DNA of 39,341 nucleotides from an uncultured Clostridia bacterium (GCA_944383375.1 CALWPG010000008.1:1-39341); one strand, 5' to 3'; counted from the first letter of the stretch, positions 6,401-16,517 are shown. Made by a program: numbers and translations. The notes: generated from the sequence alone by a model not told the origin.

Positions 6401-6577
6401 TCAGCCTTTTTTAGATGTTTTGGTTTGTTTTGACATTTTTTTTGTCATGTCCTGTACTTCCTTTTTAACGGCATCTTCCGTCTTATTGACTATTTCTTTT
6501 GCCTGAGGATTATACTTATACAAAAGAGCACCAGCAATCATGCCAATAACAATACCACAGATTATTCCATCTTTCAT
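6401..6577 (-). CDS. Small YtxH-like membrane protein
   Basis: This 58-residue protein begins MKDGIICGIVIGMIAGALLYKYNPQ: one hydrophobic segment at about residues 4-20, then a long, charged, Lys-rich helix (KEIVNKTEDAVKKEVQDMTKK). This is the layout of YtxH-type gas-vesicle-like general stress proteins, anchored by the N-terminus with a cytoplasmic amphipathic helix. An in-frame ATG six codons upstream exists, but the GGGAGG site lies just before the ATG chosen here. It is third in the iscS operon, and no functional link is evident. Confidence 0.7.
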   Translation of the reverse strand: MKDGIICGIVIGMIAGALLYKYNPQAKEIVNKTEDAVKKEVQDMTKKMSKQTKTSKKG

Positions 6578-6635
6578 AAAAAAACCTCCCTGCAAGTATT
6601 ATTTGCAGAAAAGTTTTAATTATTACATAAATAAA

Positions 6636-7037
6636 TTACTTCTTAGATTGATTATTTGCTTCACGTTCTTTACGTTTATAATAATCGGCCACGGCACTAC
6701 TTAATGCTTCAAGTAATGTTGAAACCAAACACATTTTTTGCTCTGGAAGCTGAGAAATTACCTGAAGAATATCTTCGCTTGTTATGGTATTTATTTCATC
6801 AATACTCTTACCTTTAATCAAATCACAAAGTACATTAGCCACAACTATTGTTGTAACACCACCCATAGCTTTAAACTTTGCATTTTCTATAATTTTAGTG
6901 TTGTCATCAATTTTTAAATAAATTCTTACAATATCACCAAAGGTGGCATCCGTGACTTTCGCAACGCCATTTGCGCCCTGCAATCCACCTGCATTGATGG
7001 GATTTTTGAAAATATCAAGTACCTTTTGATTATACAT
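6636..7037 (-). CDS. IscU/NifU-like scaffold lacking the usual cysteine ligands
   Basis: This 133-residue protein aligns with IscU/NifU-N scaffolds over its whole length: VLDIFKNPINAGGL, the conserved FGDIVRIYLKID segment (Asp35 kept), FKAMGGVTT and a C-terminal LPEQKMCLVSTLLEAL helix. Three cysteines normally hold the Fe-S cluster. Here the first is Phe33 and the second Gly60. The third position reads Leu104, with the preceding His replaced by Cys103. Only Cys71 and Cys103 remain. Its ATG overlaps the iscS stop (TAATG), so it is a translational partner of the desulfurase. It may have lost scaffold function, carry sulfur for tRNA thiolation, or regulate IscS. Confidence 0.75.
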   Translation of the reverse strand: MYNQKVLDIFKNPINAGGLQGANGVAKVTDATFGDIVRIYLKIDDNTKIIENAKFKAMGGVTTIVVANVLCDLIKGKSIDEINTITSEDILQVISQLPEQKMCLVSTLLEALSSAVADYYKRKEREANNQSKK

Positions 7038-8212
7038 TATTTTGCCCTCCCTGTTTTTGTAACTGCAGAAATAGATCTCAAGCGTGCTATTACTTTGACA
7101 AGTGTCTCTACCACATAATCTATATCATCTTTTGTTGTTGATTTCGAAAAAGAAAATCTAACTGCGCTACGTGCCATATTTTCATCATTTTCAAGAGCTA
7201 GAATAACATGTGATGGTTCAACGCCTCCACTTTCGCATGCAGCTCCAGTGGACACCGCTATGCCTTCTAAATCCAGCATCATTGCAACAGCTTCGCCCTC
7301 TACTAAATCAAATGATAAATTGACAATATTGTTAACTTTTTGATATGGGTGTCCGTTGTACTTAACATATTCGATTTTTTCCATAACATTTTTAACAAAA
7401 TAGTCTCTAATTGTTTTTAATTTTTGTACATTGGCAACCAAATCACGAGAAGCTATTTCTAATGCTTTACCAAATCCAACAATACTTGGAACATTTAAAG
7501 TTCCACCACGCCTATTTCTTTCCTGATTGCCACCAACGATCAAAGGTTCAATGTTTATGCCTTTTTTAACATACAATGCACCAATACCTTTTGGACCGTA
7601 TATCTTGTGTGCATTTATAGTCATTGCATCAATTCCCATGTCTTCAACATCGATTTTCAAATTCCCAATGGCCTGTACAGCATCGGTATGGAAAATTGCT
7701 CCATTGTCATGAGCGATGGAAGCGATGGTTTTAATATTTTGTATTGTTCCAATTTCATTGTTTACTGCCATTATTGAAACAAGAATGGTATCTTTTCTTA
7801 TATAATGCAACAATTCGGCAATTTTAACTAATCCCTCATTGTCTACGTTAAGATAAGTAACTTCAAAGCCTTCCTTTTCAAGTTCTTTGCAACTTTGAAG
7901 AATAGATTCATGTTCTATTTTTGAAACAATGATATGTCTTCCACGTTCCTTATTTGCTCTTGCAATTCCTTTTATAGCCCAATTGTTCGCTTCAGTGCCA
8001 CCAGATGTAAAATAAAGTTCCAACGCATTTGCATTTATGGCTTTGGCAATTTTGTCTCTTGCTCTGTCAACCATAGCCTGAGCATCTCTGCCAAATGAAT
8101 GGATACTATTTGCATTGCCATAAATTGAACTAAAACAAGGCATCATTTCATTTAACACCTCATTAGAAATGTACGTAGTAGAGGCATTATCTAAATAAAT
8201 TTTTCTATCCAT
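7037..8212 (-). CDS. iscS: Cysteine desulfurase, IscS/NifS class I
   Basis: This is a full-length, 391-residue PLP enzyme that takes sulfur from cysteine and passes it on as a persulfide for Fe-S clusters and tRNA thiolation. Visible motifs are the N-terminal KIYLDNASTT, SGGTEANNWAIKG (about 70-82), the cofactor-contacting HTDAVQAIGN, the PLP lysine in AHKIYGPKG (Lys203) and the catalytic loop TGAACESGG with Cys326. This active-site loop has the class I (IscS/NifS) character, not the SufS one. It is transcribed from a clear promoter (8237-8265) and followed directly by the IscU-like gene. No IscR, SufBCD or MnmA is in the window. Confidence 0.93.
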   Translation of the reverse strand: MDRKIYLDNASTTYISNEVLNEMMPCFSSIYGNANSIHSFGRDAQAMVDRARDKIAKAINANALELYFTSGGTEANNWAIKGIARANKERGRHIIVSKIEHESILQSCKELEKEGFEVTYLNVDNEGLVKIAELLHYIRKDTILVSIMAVNNEIGTIQNIKTIASIAHDNGAIFHTDAVQAIGNLKIDVEDMGIDAMTINAHKIYGPKGIGALYVKKGINIEPLIVGGNQERNRRGGTLNVPSIVGFGKALEIASRDLVANVQKLKTIRDYFVKNVMEKIEYVKYNGHPYQKVNNIVNLSFDLVEGEAVAMMLDLEGIAVSTGAACESGGVEPSHVILALENDENMARSAVRFSFSKSTTKDDIDYVVETLVKVIARLRSISAVTKTGRAK

Positions 8213-8236
8213 ATAAAAATCCTTTTATCGTATAGT

Positions 8237-8265
8237 AGTATATCATCACACTAATGAAAAATCAA
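8237..8265 (-). promoter_or_regulatory. SigA-type promoter of the iscS operon
   Basis: On the minus strand TTGATT (8260-8265) and TATACT (8237-8242) have an ideal 17-base spacer. The -10 is followed by ACTA, as in the ruvX promoter. Confidence 0.8.
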
Positions 8266-8283
8266 GACTAATTTTTGCCATGA

Positions 8284-8601
8284 TTAATTCAAATTTTCGT
8301 AAGCATTCAATTTTTCCAAAATAGCAGCCTTTTGCATATAACCACTAAATTTTTCCGTTTGCTTTCCATCCACAAATATTATCATTGTAGGGACAACCAT
8401 GATACCATATTCTTTGGCAAGCTCATTGCTTTCATCAATGTCAACTTTGTAAATATTAGCTTTGGTTTCTTGACTCAAAGACTCTAAAACTGGTGCTAGC
8501 ATTTTACAAGGACCACACCAACTGGCAAAAAAGTCAACGAGAGTTACACCTTTTGATTGTAAAACTTTTTCATTAAAATTTTCTTTGTTTAAAATTTCCA
8601 T
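8284..8601 (-). CDS. trxA: Thioredoxin
   Basis: This is a 105-residue cytosolic thioredoxin with the redox motif WCGPC (residues 28-32, in VDFFASWCGPCKMLAPVLE), the cis-proline segment MVVPTMIIFVDGK and the family length. It reduces protein disulfides. It lies 12 bases after hslU with an AAAGGAGAA site, at the end of the comM-dprA-topA-trmFO-hslVU chain. Confidence 0.95.
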   Translation of the reverse strand: MEILNKENFNEKVLQSKGVTLVDFFASWCGPCKMLAPVLESLSQETKANIYKVDIDESNELAKEYGIMVVPTMIIFVDGKQTEKFSGYMQKAAILEKLNAYENLN

Positions 8602-8613
8602 GTTTATTCTCCT

Positions 8614-9909
8614 TTATATAATATATTTTTTCAAATCACTATTTTTATTATGTTTTCCAAAAATATTTTGAACATAAGCTCTATCAATTACAACTTTGCT
8701 CAATGGATATTCTCCACTGGCATTAAATGAAACATCTTCCAAAAGTTTTTCCATTATGGTGTGTAATCTTCTTGCTCCAAGGTTTTCCATGTTCTCATTT
8801 TGGTATTCTGCAACTATTGCAATTTCATCAAGCGCATCCGGTGTAAACTCCAAGTCGATATTATCTACTTTCAAAAGACTAGCATATTGAAGTGTTACGG
8901 CATTCTTTGGTGTTGATAGAATTTTTACAAAATCGTTTTTTGTTAAACTGTTTAATTCCACTCTAATCGGAAAACGACCCTGAAGTTCTGGAATCATATC
9001 CTCAATTTTTGACACATGAAAAGCGCCTGCCGCTATAAAGAGAATGAAATCAGTTTTCACATTTCCATACTTGGTGCTGACAGTTGAGCCTTCAACGATT
9101 GGAAGAATATCCCTTTGAACACCTTCTCTTGAAACATCTGGACCACTCTGACTTCCCTTGCCTATAATTTTGTCCATCTCATCTATAAAGATGATGCCTT
9201 CTTCCTCTGCTCTCTTTATGGCCTCTTGATAAACACTTTCGTTATCAATTAGTTTATCTGATTCATCTTCCAGCAAACATTCTTTGGCTCTTGAAACTGA
9301 CATTTTCCTGGTTTTTCGTCTTGGAGGAAAAATTCCACCAATCATAGCTGAAATATTCATATCGCCTAGATCTGGCATAAAGTCAAACTGCTGACCTTTT
9401 TCCACTACACTTATCTCTACATTCATGTCATCGTATTTTCCATTTTTATAATTTAGTTCAATATCAGCAAGTGTTAAATTTTGACCTTGTTTTGCAAGTT
9501 CGTCCGAAATAACTTTTAAGAGTTTTTCATCAACAGCTTTTTGTGCACGCTTTTCTACTTCATGAATTTTTTCATCTTTTACCAATCTTACAGATACTGA
9601 TACAAGATCGCGTACCATGCTTTCCACATCTCGACCAACATATCCCACTTCTGTGTATTTTGTAGCTTCAATTTTTATGAAAGGAGCGCCCACAAGTTTA
9701 GCAAGCCGCCTAGCAATTTCTGTTTTTCCAACACCTGTTGGACCTTTCATAATTATATTTTTTGGAGTTATCTCATCTCGCAGTTCCTTTGGAAGTCTAC
9801 TTCTTCTATACCTGTTGCGAAGTGCGATTGCAACCGCTTTTTTCGCTTCATCTTGGCCTATGATATATTTGTCCAACTCCGTTACAATTTCTCTTGGTGT
9901 CATACTCAT
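8614..9909 (-). CDS. hslU: HslU, ATPase subunit of the HslUV protease
   Basis: This is a 431-residue AAA+ unfoldase that feeds proteins to HslV. It shows the N-terminal TPREIVTELDKYIIGQ, Walker A GPTGVGKT (56-63) and the Walker B FIDEMDKI. The pore loop region is KYTEVGYVGRDVE, and sensor/arginine residues lie in LQGRFPIRVEL. The intermediate (I) domain, about residues 110-235, is present and of normal size for the short Bacillota form. hslV lies 11 bases upstream in the same direction. The C-terminal SDLKKYII is the tail that docks into HslV. Confidence 0.95.
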   Translation of the reverse strand: MSMTPREIVTELDKYIIGQDEAKKAVAIALRNRYRRSRLPKELRDEITPKNIIMKGPTGVGKTEIARRLAKLVGAPFIKIEATKYTEVGYVGRDVESMVRDLVSVSVRLVKDEKIHEVEKRAQKAVDEKLLKVISDELAKQGQNLTLADIELNYKNGKYDDMNVEISVVEKGQQFDFMPDLGDMNISAMIGGIFPPRRKTRKMSVSRAKECLLEDESDKLIDNESVYQEAIKRAEEEGIIFIDEMDKIIGKGSQSGPDVSREGVQRDILPIVEGSTVSTKYGNVKTDFILFIAAGAFHVSKIEDMIPELQGRFPIRVELNSLTKNDFVKILSTPKNAVTLQYASLLKVDNIDLEFTPDALDEIAIVAEYQNENMENLGARRLHTIMEKLLEDVSFNASGEYPLSKVVIDRAYVQNIFGKHNKNSDLKKYII

Positions 9910-9920
9910 AACATCACCTC

Positions 9921-10460
9921 CTATACTTCCTCAACAATAATATTAGAATTTGTAAATACGCAAATTTCACTCGCAATTAAAAGCGATTTTGTTGCTATAG
10001 CTTTGGCAGTAAGTTTTGTATTTTGAAGCAATGCCTTGGCAGCCGCATAAGCATAGTTACCACCACTTCCTATTGCACAAACACCCTCTTCAGGCTCTAA
10101 GACTTCTCCACTGCCACTCAGTAAAAGCATAGTGTCTTTATCTGCTACTATCATCATAGCATTCAATTGTTTAGCAACCTTGTCATCTCTCCAAAGCCCT
10201 GCAAGTTCTACAGCACTTTTAAGCAAATTTCCAGAGTATTTATTTAACATCTCTTCAAATCTATCACAAAGGCTGATAGCATCAACAACAGAACCTGCAA
10301 AACCAACCACTACTTTGCCTCCATATATTCGTCTAACTTTTTTTGCAGTATTTTTAAAAATTACACTTTGCGACATTGTCACCTGACCATCGCCACAGAT
10401 GGCAGTTTTTCCATTTCTTTTGACAGCACAAATTGTCGTGGCCTTAAATTCATTGTCCAT
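9921..10460 (-). CDS. hslV: HslV, peptidase subunit of the HslUV protease
   Basis: This 179-residue N-terminal-nucleophile peptidase has the region FKATTICAV, in which the mature N-terminus should be the first Thr after a short seven-residue propeptide (as in Bacillus CodW/ClpQ). It also has [10 protein letters not shown], the VVGFAGSV segment and [16 protein letters not shown]. An in-frame ATG eight codons upstream would lie inside trmFO. The ATG at 10460 has the AAGGAGAG site and matches the family length. The start overlaps the end of trmFO by 11 bases. Confidence 0.93.
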   Translation of the reverse strand: MDNEFKATTICAVKRNGKTAICGDGQVTMSQSVIFKNTAKKVRRIYGGKVVVGFAGSVVDAISLCDRFEEMLNKYSGNLLKSAVELAGLWRDDKVAKQLNAMMIVADKDTMLLLSGSGEVLEPEEGVCAIGSGGNYAYAAAKALLQNTKLTAKAIATKSLLIASEICVFTNSNIIVEEV

Positions 10461-11769
10461 AAAACCTCTCCTTAAAATTTTCAATTTCTCTTTGAGAATT
10501 TTTAAAAATCTCTTCTTTTTTTATCGTCTTGTCTTTGATATCTTCTGCACTAATAATGCCATAATTGGCATTCATCGGTTGAAAATTTATCTCGCTAGCA
10601 CTACTTATATAATGCATAAGAGCGCCAATACATGTTGTTTCAGGCAAGCCTTGTAATGGTTTGCCTTTAATATATAATAACATATTTATTGCACAATACA
10701 AACCACTTGCAACACTTTCCATATATCCTTCAACACCAGAAATCTGCCCAGCGACAAAAATATTAGGAAACTGTTTCAATTGAGAATACACATTTAGACA
10801 TCTAGGTGAATTGATGTAACTGTTTCTATGCATGCTCCCATATCTTACAAACTCGGCATTTTTCAAGGCAGGTATTAATGAAAAAACTCTTTTTTGCTCC
10901 TTATATGTCAAGTTCGTTTGAAACCCCACCATATTCAAATATGTACCTTCTAAATTTTCTTTACGAAGTTGAACGATGGCAAAAGGTTTTTGTCCTTCAA
11001 CTTTCTTTGAAAGTCCAACTGGTTTCATTGGTCCGTACCTTAGCGACTTTTCTCCTCTTTGAGCCAATATTTCAATTGGCATACAACCTTCAAATACCTT
11101 TAGTTTTTCAAATGAATGAAGTTTTATTCTTTCAGCATTTATAAGTTGTTCTACAAAAACCTTATATTCATCTTCATACATGTAGCAATTTAAATAATCT
11201 TTTGAGTCACCTTGATCATATCTATTTGCCCAAAATGCACGCGAATAATCTATGCTTTCAGCGCTTACTATTGGTGCGATAGCGTCATAAAAGTAGCAGT
11301 TGTCATCTCCTATGAGAGATGAGATATATTTAAACAATGCATTATCACAAAGTGGACCAGTGGCTATTATTGTTGGGATATTAACATCGAAATTGACTAC
11401 AACCTCTTCAATTATTTCTATATTTTTGTGTTCTTTAATTTTTTTAGTTATAAGCTGTGAAAACTTTTCTCTGTCAACACTTAGTGAATTACCAGCAGGA
11501 ACTCTTGTTAATTTTGCACACTTTAAGATAAGACTGTCAAGTGCTTCTAATTCTGCTTTCAAAAGCCCACTTGCGGAGGTCTTTTGATCACTTTTCAAGC
11601 TATTAGAACAAACAAGCTCAGCAAAATTATCACTTTGCTGTGCTTCTGTCCTTTTTATGCTTTTCATTTCATATAGTTTGACTTTAATTCCATGTTCAGC
11701 CAAAAAATATGCTGCTTCACAACCAGCAAGACCTGCACCTATTATTTTTACAACCTTACTCTTTAACAT
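10450..11769 (-). CDS. trmFO: TrmFO, folate/FAD-dependent tRNA m5U54 methyltransferase
   Basis: This 439-residue flavoprotein makes 5-methyluridine at position 54 of tRNA with methylenetetrahydrofolate. The N-terminal FAD-binding loop is [10 protein letters not shown] (11-20), followed by [20 protein letters not shown] with Cys54, a family-conserved cysteine. A second conserved cysteine lies in FEGCMPIE. The C-terminal [18 protein letters not shown] is the second FAD-contacting segment. It is typical of Bacillota, which usually lack TrmA. It overlaps topA by 14 bases and hslV by 11 bases, so the chain is tightly coupled. Confidence 0.94.
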   Translation of the reverse strand: MLKSKVVKIIGAGLAGCEAAYFLAEHGIKVKLYEMKSIKRTEAQQSDNFAELVCSNSLKSDQKTSASGLLKAELEALDSLILKCAKLTRVPAGNSLSVDREKFSQLITKKIKEHKNIEIIEEVVVNFDVNIPTIIATGPLCDNALFKYISSLIGDDNCYFYDAIAPIVSAESIDYSRAFWANRYDQGDSKDYLNCYMYEDEYKVFVEQLINAERIKLHSFEKLKVFEGCMPIEILAQRGEKSLRYGPMKPVGLSKKVEGQKPFAIVQLRKENLEGTYLNMVGFQTNLTYKEQKRVFSLIPALKNAEFVRYGSMHRNSYINSPRCLNVYSQLKQFPNIFVAGQISGVEGYMESVASGLYCAINMLLYIKGKPLQGLPETTCIGALMHYISSASEINFQPMNANYGIISAEDIKDKTIKKEEIFKNSQREIENFKERFYGQ

Positions 11770-13825
11770 ACTTACACTGTTTTGAGGAACAAACGACCTT
11801 TTTCCCTTTAATTACAAGAGGAGAATTACATTTTGGACATTTTTCACCCGTAGGAATGTCCCAACTCATAAATGAACATTGTGGATAGCCTGTGCATGCA
11901 TAAAATATTTTACCCTTTTTGGATTTTCTTTGCAAAACTTCCTTTCCACATTCTGGACAAACTCCCTTTGGAACACTTTCATCCTCATATGGTTTAATAT
12001 TTTTACAATTTGGATAATTGGAACATCCCAAAAATTTTCCATACTTTCCTTCACGTATCACCATATTGCTGCCACACTTATCACATATTATGTCAGTTTT
12101 TATTGGTTCCTTTTTAGGAGATACATAAGCATTAAAGTTCGCATTGTCTAATAAATCCTTAAAGCTATGCCAAAAATTATCTATTACAGTCTGCCATTCA
12201 CACTTATCTTCAGCAATCTCATCAAGTTTGGTCTCCATGTATGCAGTAAATTTAACATTGATCATCTTGTTAAAGTATTTCTCCAAAAATCCCGTTACCG
12301 ATCTTCCGATTTCTGTTGGAACAATATATTTACCATCCTTTTTGGTGTATTCACGTGATGCAATAATTGTTACAGTCGGAGCATATGTTGAAGGTCTGCC
12401 AATTCCTTTTTCTTCCATTGCCTTAACCAAAGTCGCTTCAGTATATCTTGTTAGTGGTTTTGTAAACTTTTGCTCAGGCAATAATTTATCCAATTCAAGC
12501 ACTTCGCCTTCTTCAAGTTTAGGCAATTTACCTTCTTCAATTTTTTGATCATCATCTTTTATATCATTTTTATACATTGCTGTCCAACCAGCGAAATCCA
12601 AAGTTTTTCCAACGGCCTTGAATGTACAATCTTCAGCTTTAATCAAAGCAGTCACACTATCATATAATGCTTCACTCATCTGGCATGCGACAAATCTTTC
12701 ATAAATGAGTTTGTATAACTTATACACATCATTATTTGCTATATTTTTTATGCTATCAGGTGATCTCTGTAAAGAAATAGGTCTTATTGCCTCGTGCGCA
12801 TCTTGTGCCGTTGCTTTAACTGTAAAGATATTAGGCTTAGCTGGCACATAACTGTCTCCAAAATTATTTTTTATGTGATCACGAGCCATTTTGATTGCAT
12901 CATCACTTATTCTAACACTATCTGTTCTAATGTATGTGATCAATGCCACTTTACCCTCACCTGGAAGATCAATGCCCTCATACAACTGTTGCGCAGCACT
13001 TGTGGTACGTTTTAGGGTCATATTTAGTTTATTGAGTGCTTCCTGTTGCATAGTAGAAGTAGTGAAAGGTGCAGGAGCTTTTGATTTGGTTTTGGATTTC
13101 TTTATAGAATCAACTTTGTAGGTTGCATTTTTTAAATTTTCCAAAACTTCATCTACTTCATCTTTGTTTGAAAGTTTAACTTTTTTGTCTTTAAACTCGT
13201 GTAAACTAGCTTTAAAGATAGAATTTGATTGTTGCTTTTTTAGTTGCGCCGTTAAATTCCAATATTCCTCAGGAACAAAATTTTCAATTTCTTTTTCTCT
13301 ATCAACCACAAGTCTTAAACACACAGATTGTACACGCCCCGCACTTAACTTAGGCTGAATTTTTTTACATAATATTGGCGAAAGTTTGTAACCCATAATT
13401 CTATCTAAAATTCGCCTAGCTTGCTGTGCGTCAACTAAATTTAGGTCAATGGCACGAGGATTTAGAAGTGCTCTTTCTACAGCAGTTTTGCTAATTTCAT
13501 TGAACACAATTCTACATTTTGTGTTTGGATCAATACCTAGGCAATAAGCCAAATGCCATGCAATAGCCTCTCCTTCACGATCAGGGTCAGTTGCAAGTAA
13601 AACCAATTCGGCATTCTTTGCCTTATTTTTTATTTCAGCGATAACATTTTTTTTGTCTGGCATTATTTCGTAGTGTGGCTCATAGTTTTTAGTCAAATCT
13701 ACAGCAAAGCTCTTTGATGGTAAATCTCTAACATGTCCCTTTGATGACATAACTAGATAATCCTTACCCAAATATTTTTGTAATGTTTCTCTCTTTCCTG
13801 GCGATTCTATAACGACTAGTTTCAT
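11756..13825 (-). CDS. topA: DNA topoisomerase I
   Basis: This 689-residue type IA topoisomerase relaxes negative supercoils. The Toprim domain starts at MKLVVIESPGKRETL, with acidic DPDREGEAIAWHL. The active-site tyrosine lies in ITYIRTDSVRIS. The C-terminal part (about 575-685) holds three four-cysteine zinc ribbons: CDKCG..CSNYPNC, CPECG..CTGYPQC and CPKCN..CSSKQC. It sits between dprA and trmFO, the common Bacillota order dprA-topA-trmFO. Confidence 0.95.
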   Translation of the reverse strand: MKLVVIESPGKRETLQKYLGKDYLVMSSKGHVRDLPSKSFAVDLTKNYEPHYEIMPDKKNVIAEIKNKAKNAELVLLATDPDREGEAIAWHLAYCLGIDPNTKCRIVFNEISKTAVERALLNPRAIDLNLVDAQQARRILDRIMGYKLSPILCKKIQPKLSAGRVQSVCLRLVVDREKEIENFVPEEYWNLTAQLKKQQSNSIFKASLHEFKDKKVKLSNKDEVDEVLENLKNATYKVDSIKKSKTKSKAPAPFTTSTMQQEALNKLNMTLKRTTSAAQQLYEGIDLPGEGKVALITYIRTDSVRISDDAIKMARDHIKNNFGDSYVPAKPNIFTVKATAQDAHEAIRPISLQRSPDSIKNIANNDVYKLYKLIYERFVACQMSEALYDSVTALIKAEDCTFKAVGKTLDFAGWTAMYKNDIKDDDQKIEEGKLPKLEEGEVLELDKLLPEQKFTKPLTRYTEATLVKAMEEKGIGRPSTYAPTVTIIASREYTKKDGKYIVPTEIGRSVTGFLEKYFNKMINVKFTAYMETKLDEIAEDKCEWQTVIDNFWHSFKDLLDNANFNAYVSPKKEPIKTDIICDKCGSNMVIREGKYGKFLGCSNYPNCKNIKPYEDESVPKGVCPECGKEVLQRKSKKGKIFYACTGYPQCSFMSWDIPTGEKCPKCNSPLVIKGKKVVCSSKQCKYVKE

Positions 13826-13837
13826 TAATCCTCCTGA

Positions 13838-14914
13838 CTATATTGCGTAGTAGTTACCCGGCAATTTTTTAATTATTCCACGAATTTGCATAGTTGTCAA
13901 ACAAGTATTTAAGCTTTGAACAGAAATAGCTGTGTGCATTTGAATATCATCAAAACTCTTTTCTCCGTCTTTTAAGTAATTATATATTTTGTTTTCATCA
14001 AAGTTTAATTCAATTTTTGCCTTCTTGGTTTTTGTTGTCCTCATTCCATATTGTTGCAAAATATCATTTGGAGAGGTCACCAATTGTGCATGCCCAAATT
14101 TTATAATGTTGTTTGTTCCCTCACTTTTTGCACTTGTAATATTTCCTGGAACACTAAACACATCAATTCCTATATCTAAAGCATAGTTTTTAGTATGAAG
14201 GGCACCACTTTTCTTCGCCGCTTCTGTCAAAAGAACGCCATCACAAAGTGCTGCAATTATTCTATTCCTTTGTGGAAAAGAATAATTTCTTGCTTGAAAT
14301 GTAGGATAATATTCCGTAATCAATAATCCATTTTGCGCAATCTCTCTAGCTAAACCAATATTAGATTTAGGATACATTTTTTGGAAGCCATTTCCAAGAA
14401 CGGCAATCGTCTTGCCTTTAACCTTTAATGTTGTTTCATGTGCTATTTTATCCACTCCAGTGGAGAGACCACTTACAATTGTGAAACCACCCTTTGCCAA
14501 CTCTTTGCTAAAAAGTTCGGTAATCTCTCTACCATAATATGTTGGAGCTCGCGAACCCACTATTGCAAAACATTGTTTTTCCAGTAAAGTCACATCACCA
14601 ATATAGTAAATTATATAAGGTGGCTCATCCAAGCGTTTTAACTTTTGAGGATAATTGGAATGAGTTATTGTGATGTATCCAACATGTTTTTTCTCAAGAT
14701 ATTTTTCAAGAGTATCAAATGAAAAATTTTCAAGACGATCTTTGTATTTTTGATAATCTTCTTTAAGGAATTCCACCCAAAAATTGTCACCATTATATAA
14801 CGCAGTCAATGCAGATGATGCATTATTATAGTGAGATACAATTTCGCAGCATCTTTTAACTGTAAGTTCCATTGCTGAGAAAAATAAATATGCTTTGTCT
14901 TCTAAATCAATCAT
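13838..14914 (-). CDS. dprA: DprA/Smf, DNA-processing protein
   Basis: This 358-residue protein protects incoming single-stranded DNA and loads RecA during natural transformation. The Rossmann-like core has GSRAPTYYGREIT, SGLSTGVDKIAHE and AVLGNGFQKMYPKSN. The C-terminal part (about 295-358) is a winged-helix domain (IYNYLKDGEKSFDDIQ..). Together with the adjacent comM it suggests a retained DNA-uptake or recombination function. It overlaps comM by 8 bases. Confidence 0.93.
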   Translation of the reverse strand: MIDLEDKAYLFFSAMELTVKRCCEIVSHYNNASSALTALYNGDNFWVEFLKEDYQKYKDRLENFSFDTLEKYLEKKHVGYITITHSNYPQKLKRLDEPPYIIYYIGDVTLLEKQCFAIVGSRAPTYYGREITELFSKELAKGGFTIVSGLSTGVDKIAHETTLKVKGKTIAVLGNGFQKMYPKSNIGLAREIAQNGLLITEYYPTFQARNYSFPQRNRIIAALCDGVLLTEAAKKSGALHTKNYALDIGIDVFSVPGNITSAKSEGTNNIIKFGHAQLVTSPNDILQQYGMRTTKTKKAKIELNFDENKIYNYLKDGEKSFDDIQMHTAISVQSLNTCLTTMQIRGIIKKLPGNYYAI

Positions 14915-16454
14915 TTAACCAATATTTCCTATCAAGTGAGCGATATTGAATAGCCTCTGCGATGTGCTGAGGCAAAATATTTTCCTCTCCATCGAGGTCG
15001 GCAATCGTCCTTGCAACTTTTAATATTCTATCATGTGCTCTTGCCGTGAGATGAAGGTTATCAAATGCCATTCTAAGTATACTTTGACACTCATCGCTCA
15101 AAACACAATACTTCTTTGTTTGGGTAACATCCATCTTAGCATTTGAGTATACCTTCGTTCCCTCAAATCTTTTTAATTGAATCTGGCGTGCTTTGTCAAC
15201 TCTTTTTTTGATGTCCTGCGAACTTTCACACTCCTCTTTGGTATGCAAATCATCATAGGAAACACTATCAACTTCAATATGCAAATCAATTCTATCCATT
15301 ATAGGACCGCTAAGTTTTGACAAGTAATTATGAATTTGTGAAGGTGTACACCTGCACTCTTCCTTTTTCGAACCATAATTACCACAAGGGCAAGGGTTCA
15401 TGCTTGCTATTAGCAAAAAAGAAGCTGGATAAGTGACCGTTTGTTTTGCTCTGGCTATAGTAATTTGACCATCCTCCAAAGGCTGTCTCATAGTTTCTAT
15501 GAAATGACGGGAATACTCAGGAAGTTCATCGAGAAAAAGTACTCCATTGTGTGCTAAACTTATCTCACCAGGTCTTACCTGTGAACCACCACCCACCAAA
15601 CTTATTGAAGTTGCTGTGTGATGTGGCGTTCTAAATGGTCTAGATAGAATTATTCCATCACTTAAATCAAGTTCACCTGCAACACTATGTATTTTTGTAA
15701 CCTCCAAAGCCTCATCAAAAGTCATATCAGGAAGAATACCAGCAAAGCATTTTGCAAGCATAGTTTTTCCACTTCCAGGAGGTCCAATCATTAGTATGTT
15801 GTGTCCACCAGCTGCAGCAATTTCAAGTGCCCTTTTTGCACTAAATTGACCTTTTACGTTTTTCATATCAAGATAAGAAGCCGGCTTACTTTGTTTTAAG
15901 GTCTCATAATTGGATGGTTTGACAACCTCTAATGTAACATCACTGTCATCTCGAAATGAGTTCACAAGTTCTTCAAGTGTATTCGTTACTTTCACATCTA
16001 TGTCTGAAATAAAACTTGCTTCAAAATAATTTTCTTTTGGAATAATGAAATGTTTATAACCCTTTTCTTTTGCAGCAATCAAAAGAGGTAAAAGTCCAGT
16101 TACCTTTTTAACTTCACCATTTAATGACAATTCACCCAAGATAATTGTATCACCAACTTTGTTATGATCAATAACTGATGATGCACAAAGGATGGCAACA
16201 GCAATTGATAAGTCGTAAAAAGTACCCTCTTTTTTCTTATCAGCTGGTGCTAAATTACAAGTAATTGCGCTTATAGGATATTTTAAACCTGAATTTCTTA
16301 TTGCTGATCTTACACGCTCTTTGGCTTCTTTTATGGCTGTATCACCCAAACCAACTATATCAAACTTAGGAAGCCCTGCAGAGATGTCTACTTCAACTGT
16401 AACTTTATAACCTTCAATCCCTTGTAAACCAAAACTTAAAACTTTTGCTAACAT
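14907..16454 (-). CDS. comM: ComM/YifB, Mg-chelatase-like AAA+ helicase
   Basis: This 515-residue AAA+ protein has a Lon-like N-terminal domain (YKVTVEVDISAGLPKFDIVGLGDTAIKEAKERV). The AAA core has Walker A GPPGSGKTMLAK, Walker B NGVLFLDELPE, and MNPCPCGNYG, which with the following CRC forms a cysteine cluster. The C-terminal domain (LTARAHDRILKVARTIADLDG) is the Mg-chelatase lid. ComM in other bacteria drives branch migration in transformation. A longer frame starts 15 codons upstream, but MLAKVLSFGLQG is the family start and has an AAAGG site. Pairing with dprA supports the role. Confidence 0.92.
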   Translation of the reverse strand: MLAKVLSFGLQGIEGYKVTVEVDISAGLPKFDIVGLGDTAIKEAKERVRSAIRNSGLKYPISAITCNLAPADKKKEGTFYDLSIAVAILCASSVIDHNKVGDTIILGELSLNGEVKKVTGLLPLLIAAKEKGYKHFIIPKENYFEASFISDIDVKVTNTLEELVNSFRDDSDVTLEVVKPSNYETLKQSKPASYLDMKNVKGQFSAKRALEIAAAGGHNILMIGPPGSGKTMLAKCFAGILPDMTFDEALEVTKIHSVAGELDLSDGIILSRPFRTPHHTATSISLVGGGSQVRPGEISLAHNGVLFLDELPEYSRHFIETMRQPLEDGQITIARAKQTVTYPASFLLIASMNPCPCGNYGSKKEECRCTPSQIHNYLSKLSGPIMDRIDLHIEVDSVSYDDLHTKEECESSQDIKKRVDKARQIQLKRFEGTKVYSNAKMDVTQTKKYCVLSDECQSILRMAFDNLHLTARAHDRILKVARTIADLDGEENILPQHIAEAIQYRSLDRKYWLND

Positions 16455-16517
16455 AATAAACCTTTTTGGTAAGTATAACACCCACAAAACTTTTAACAAA
16501 ACAAAAAACTAAAAAAA

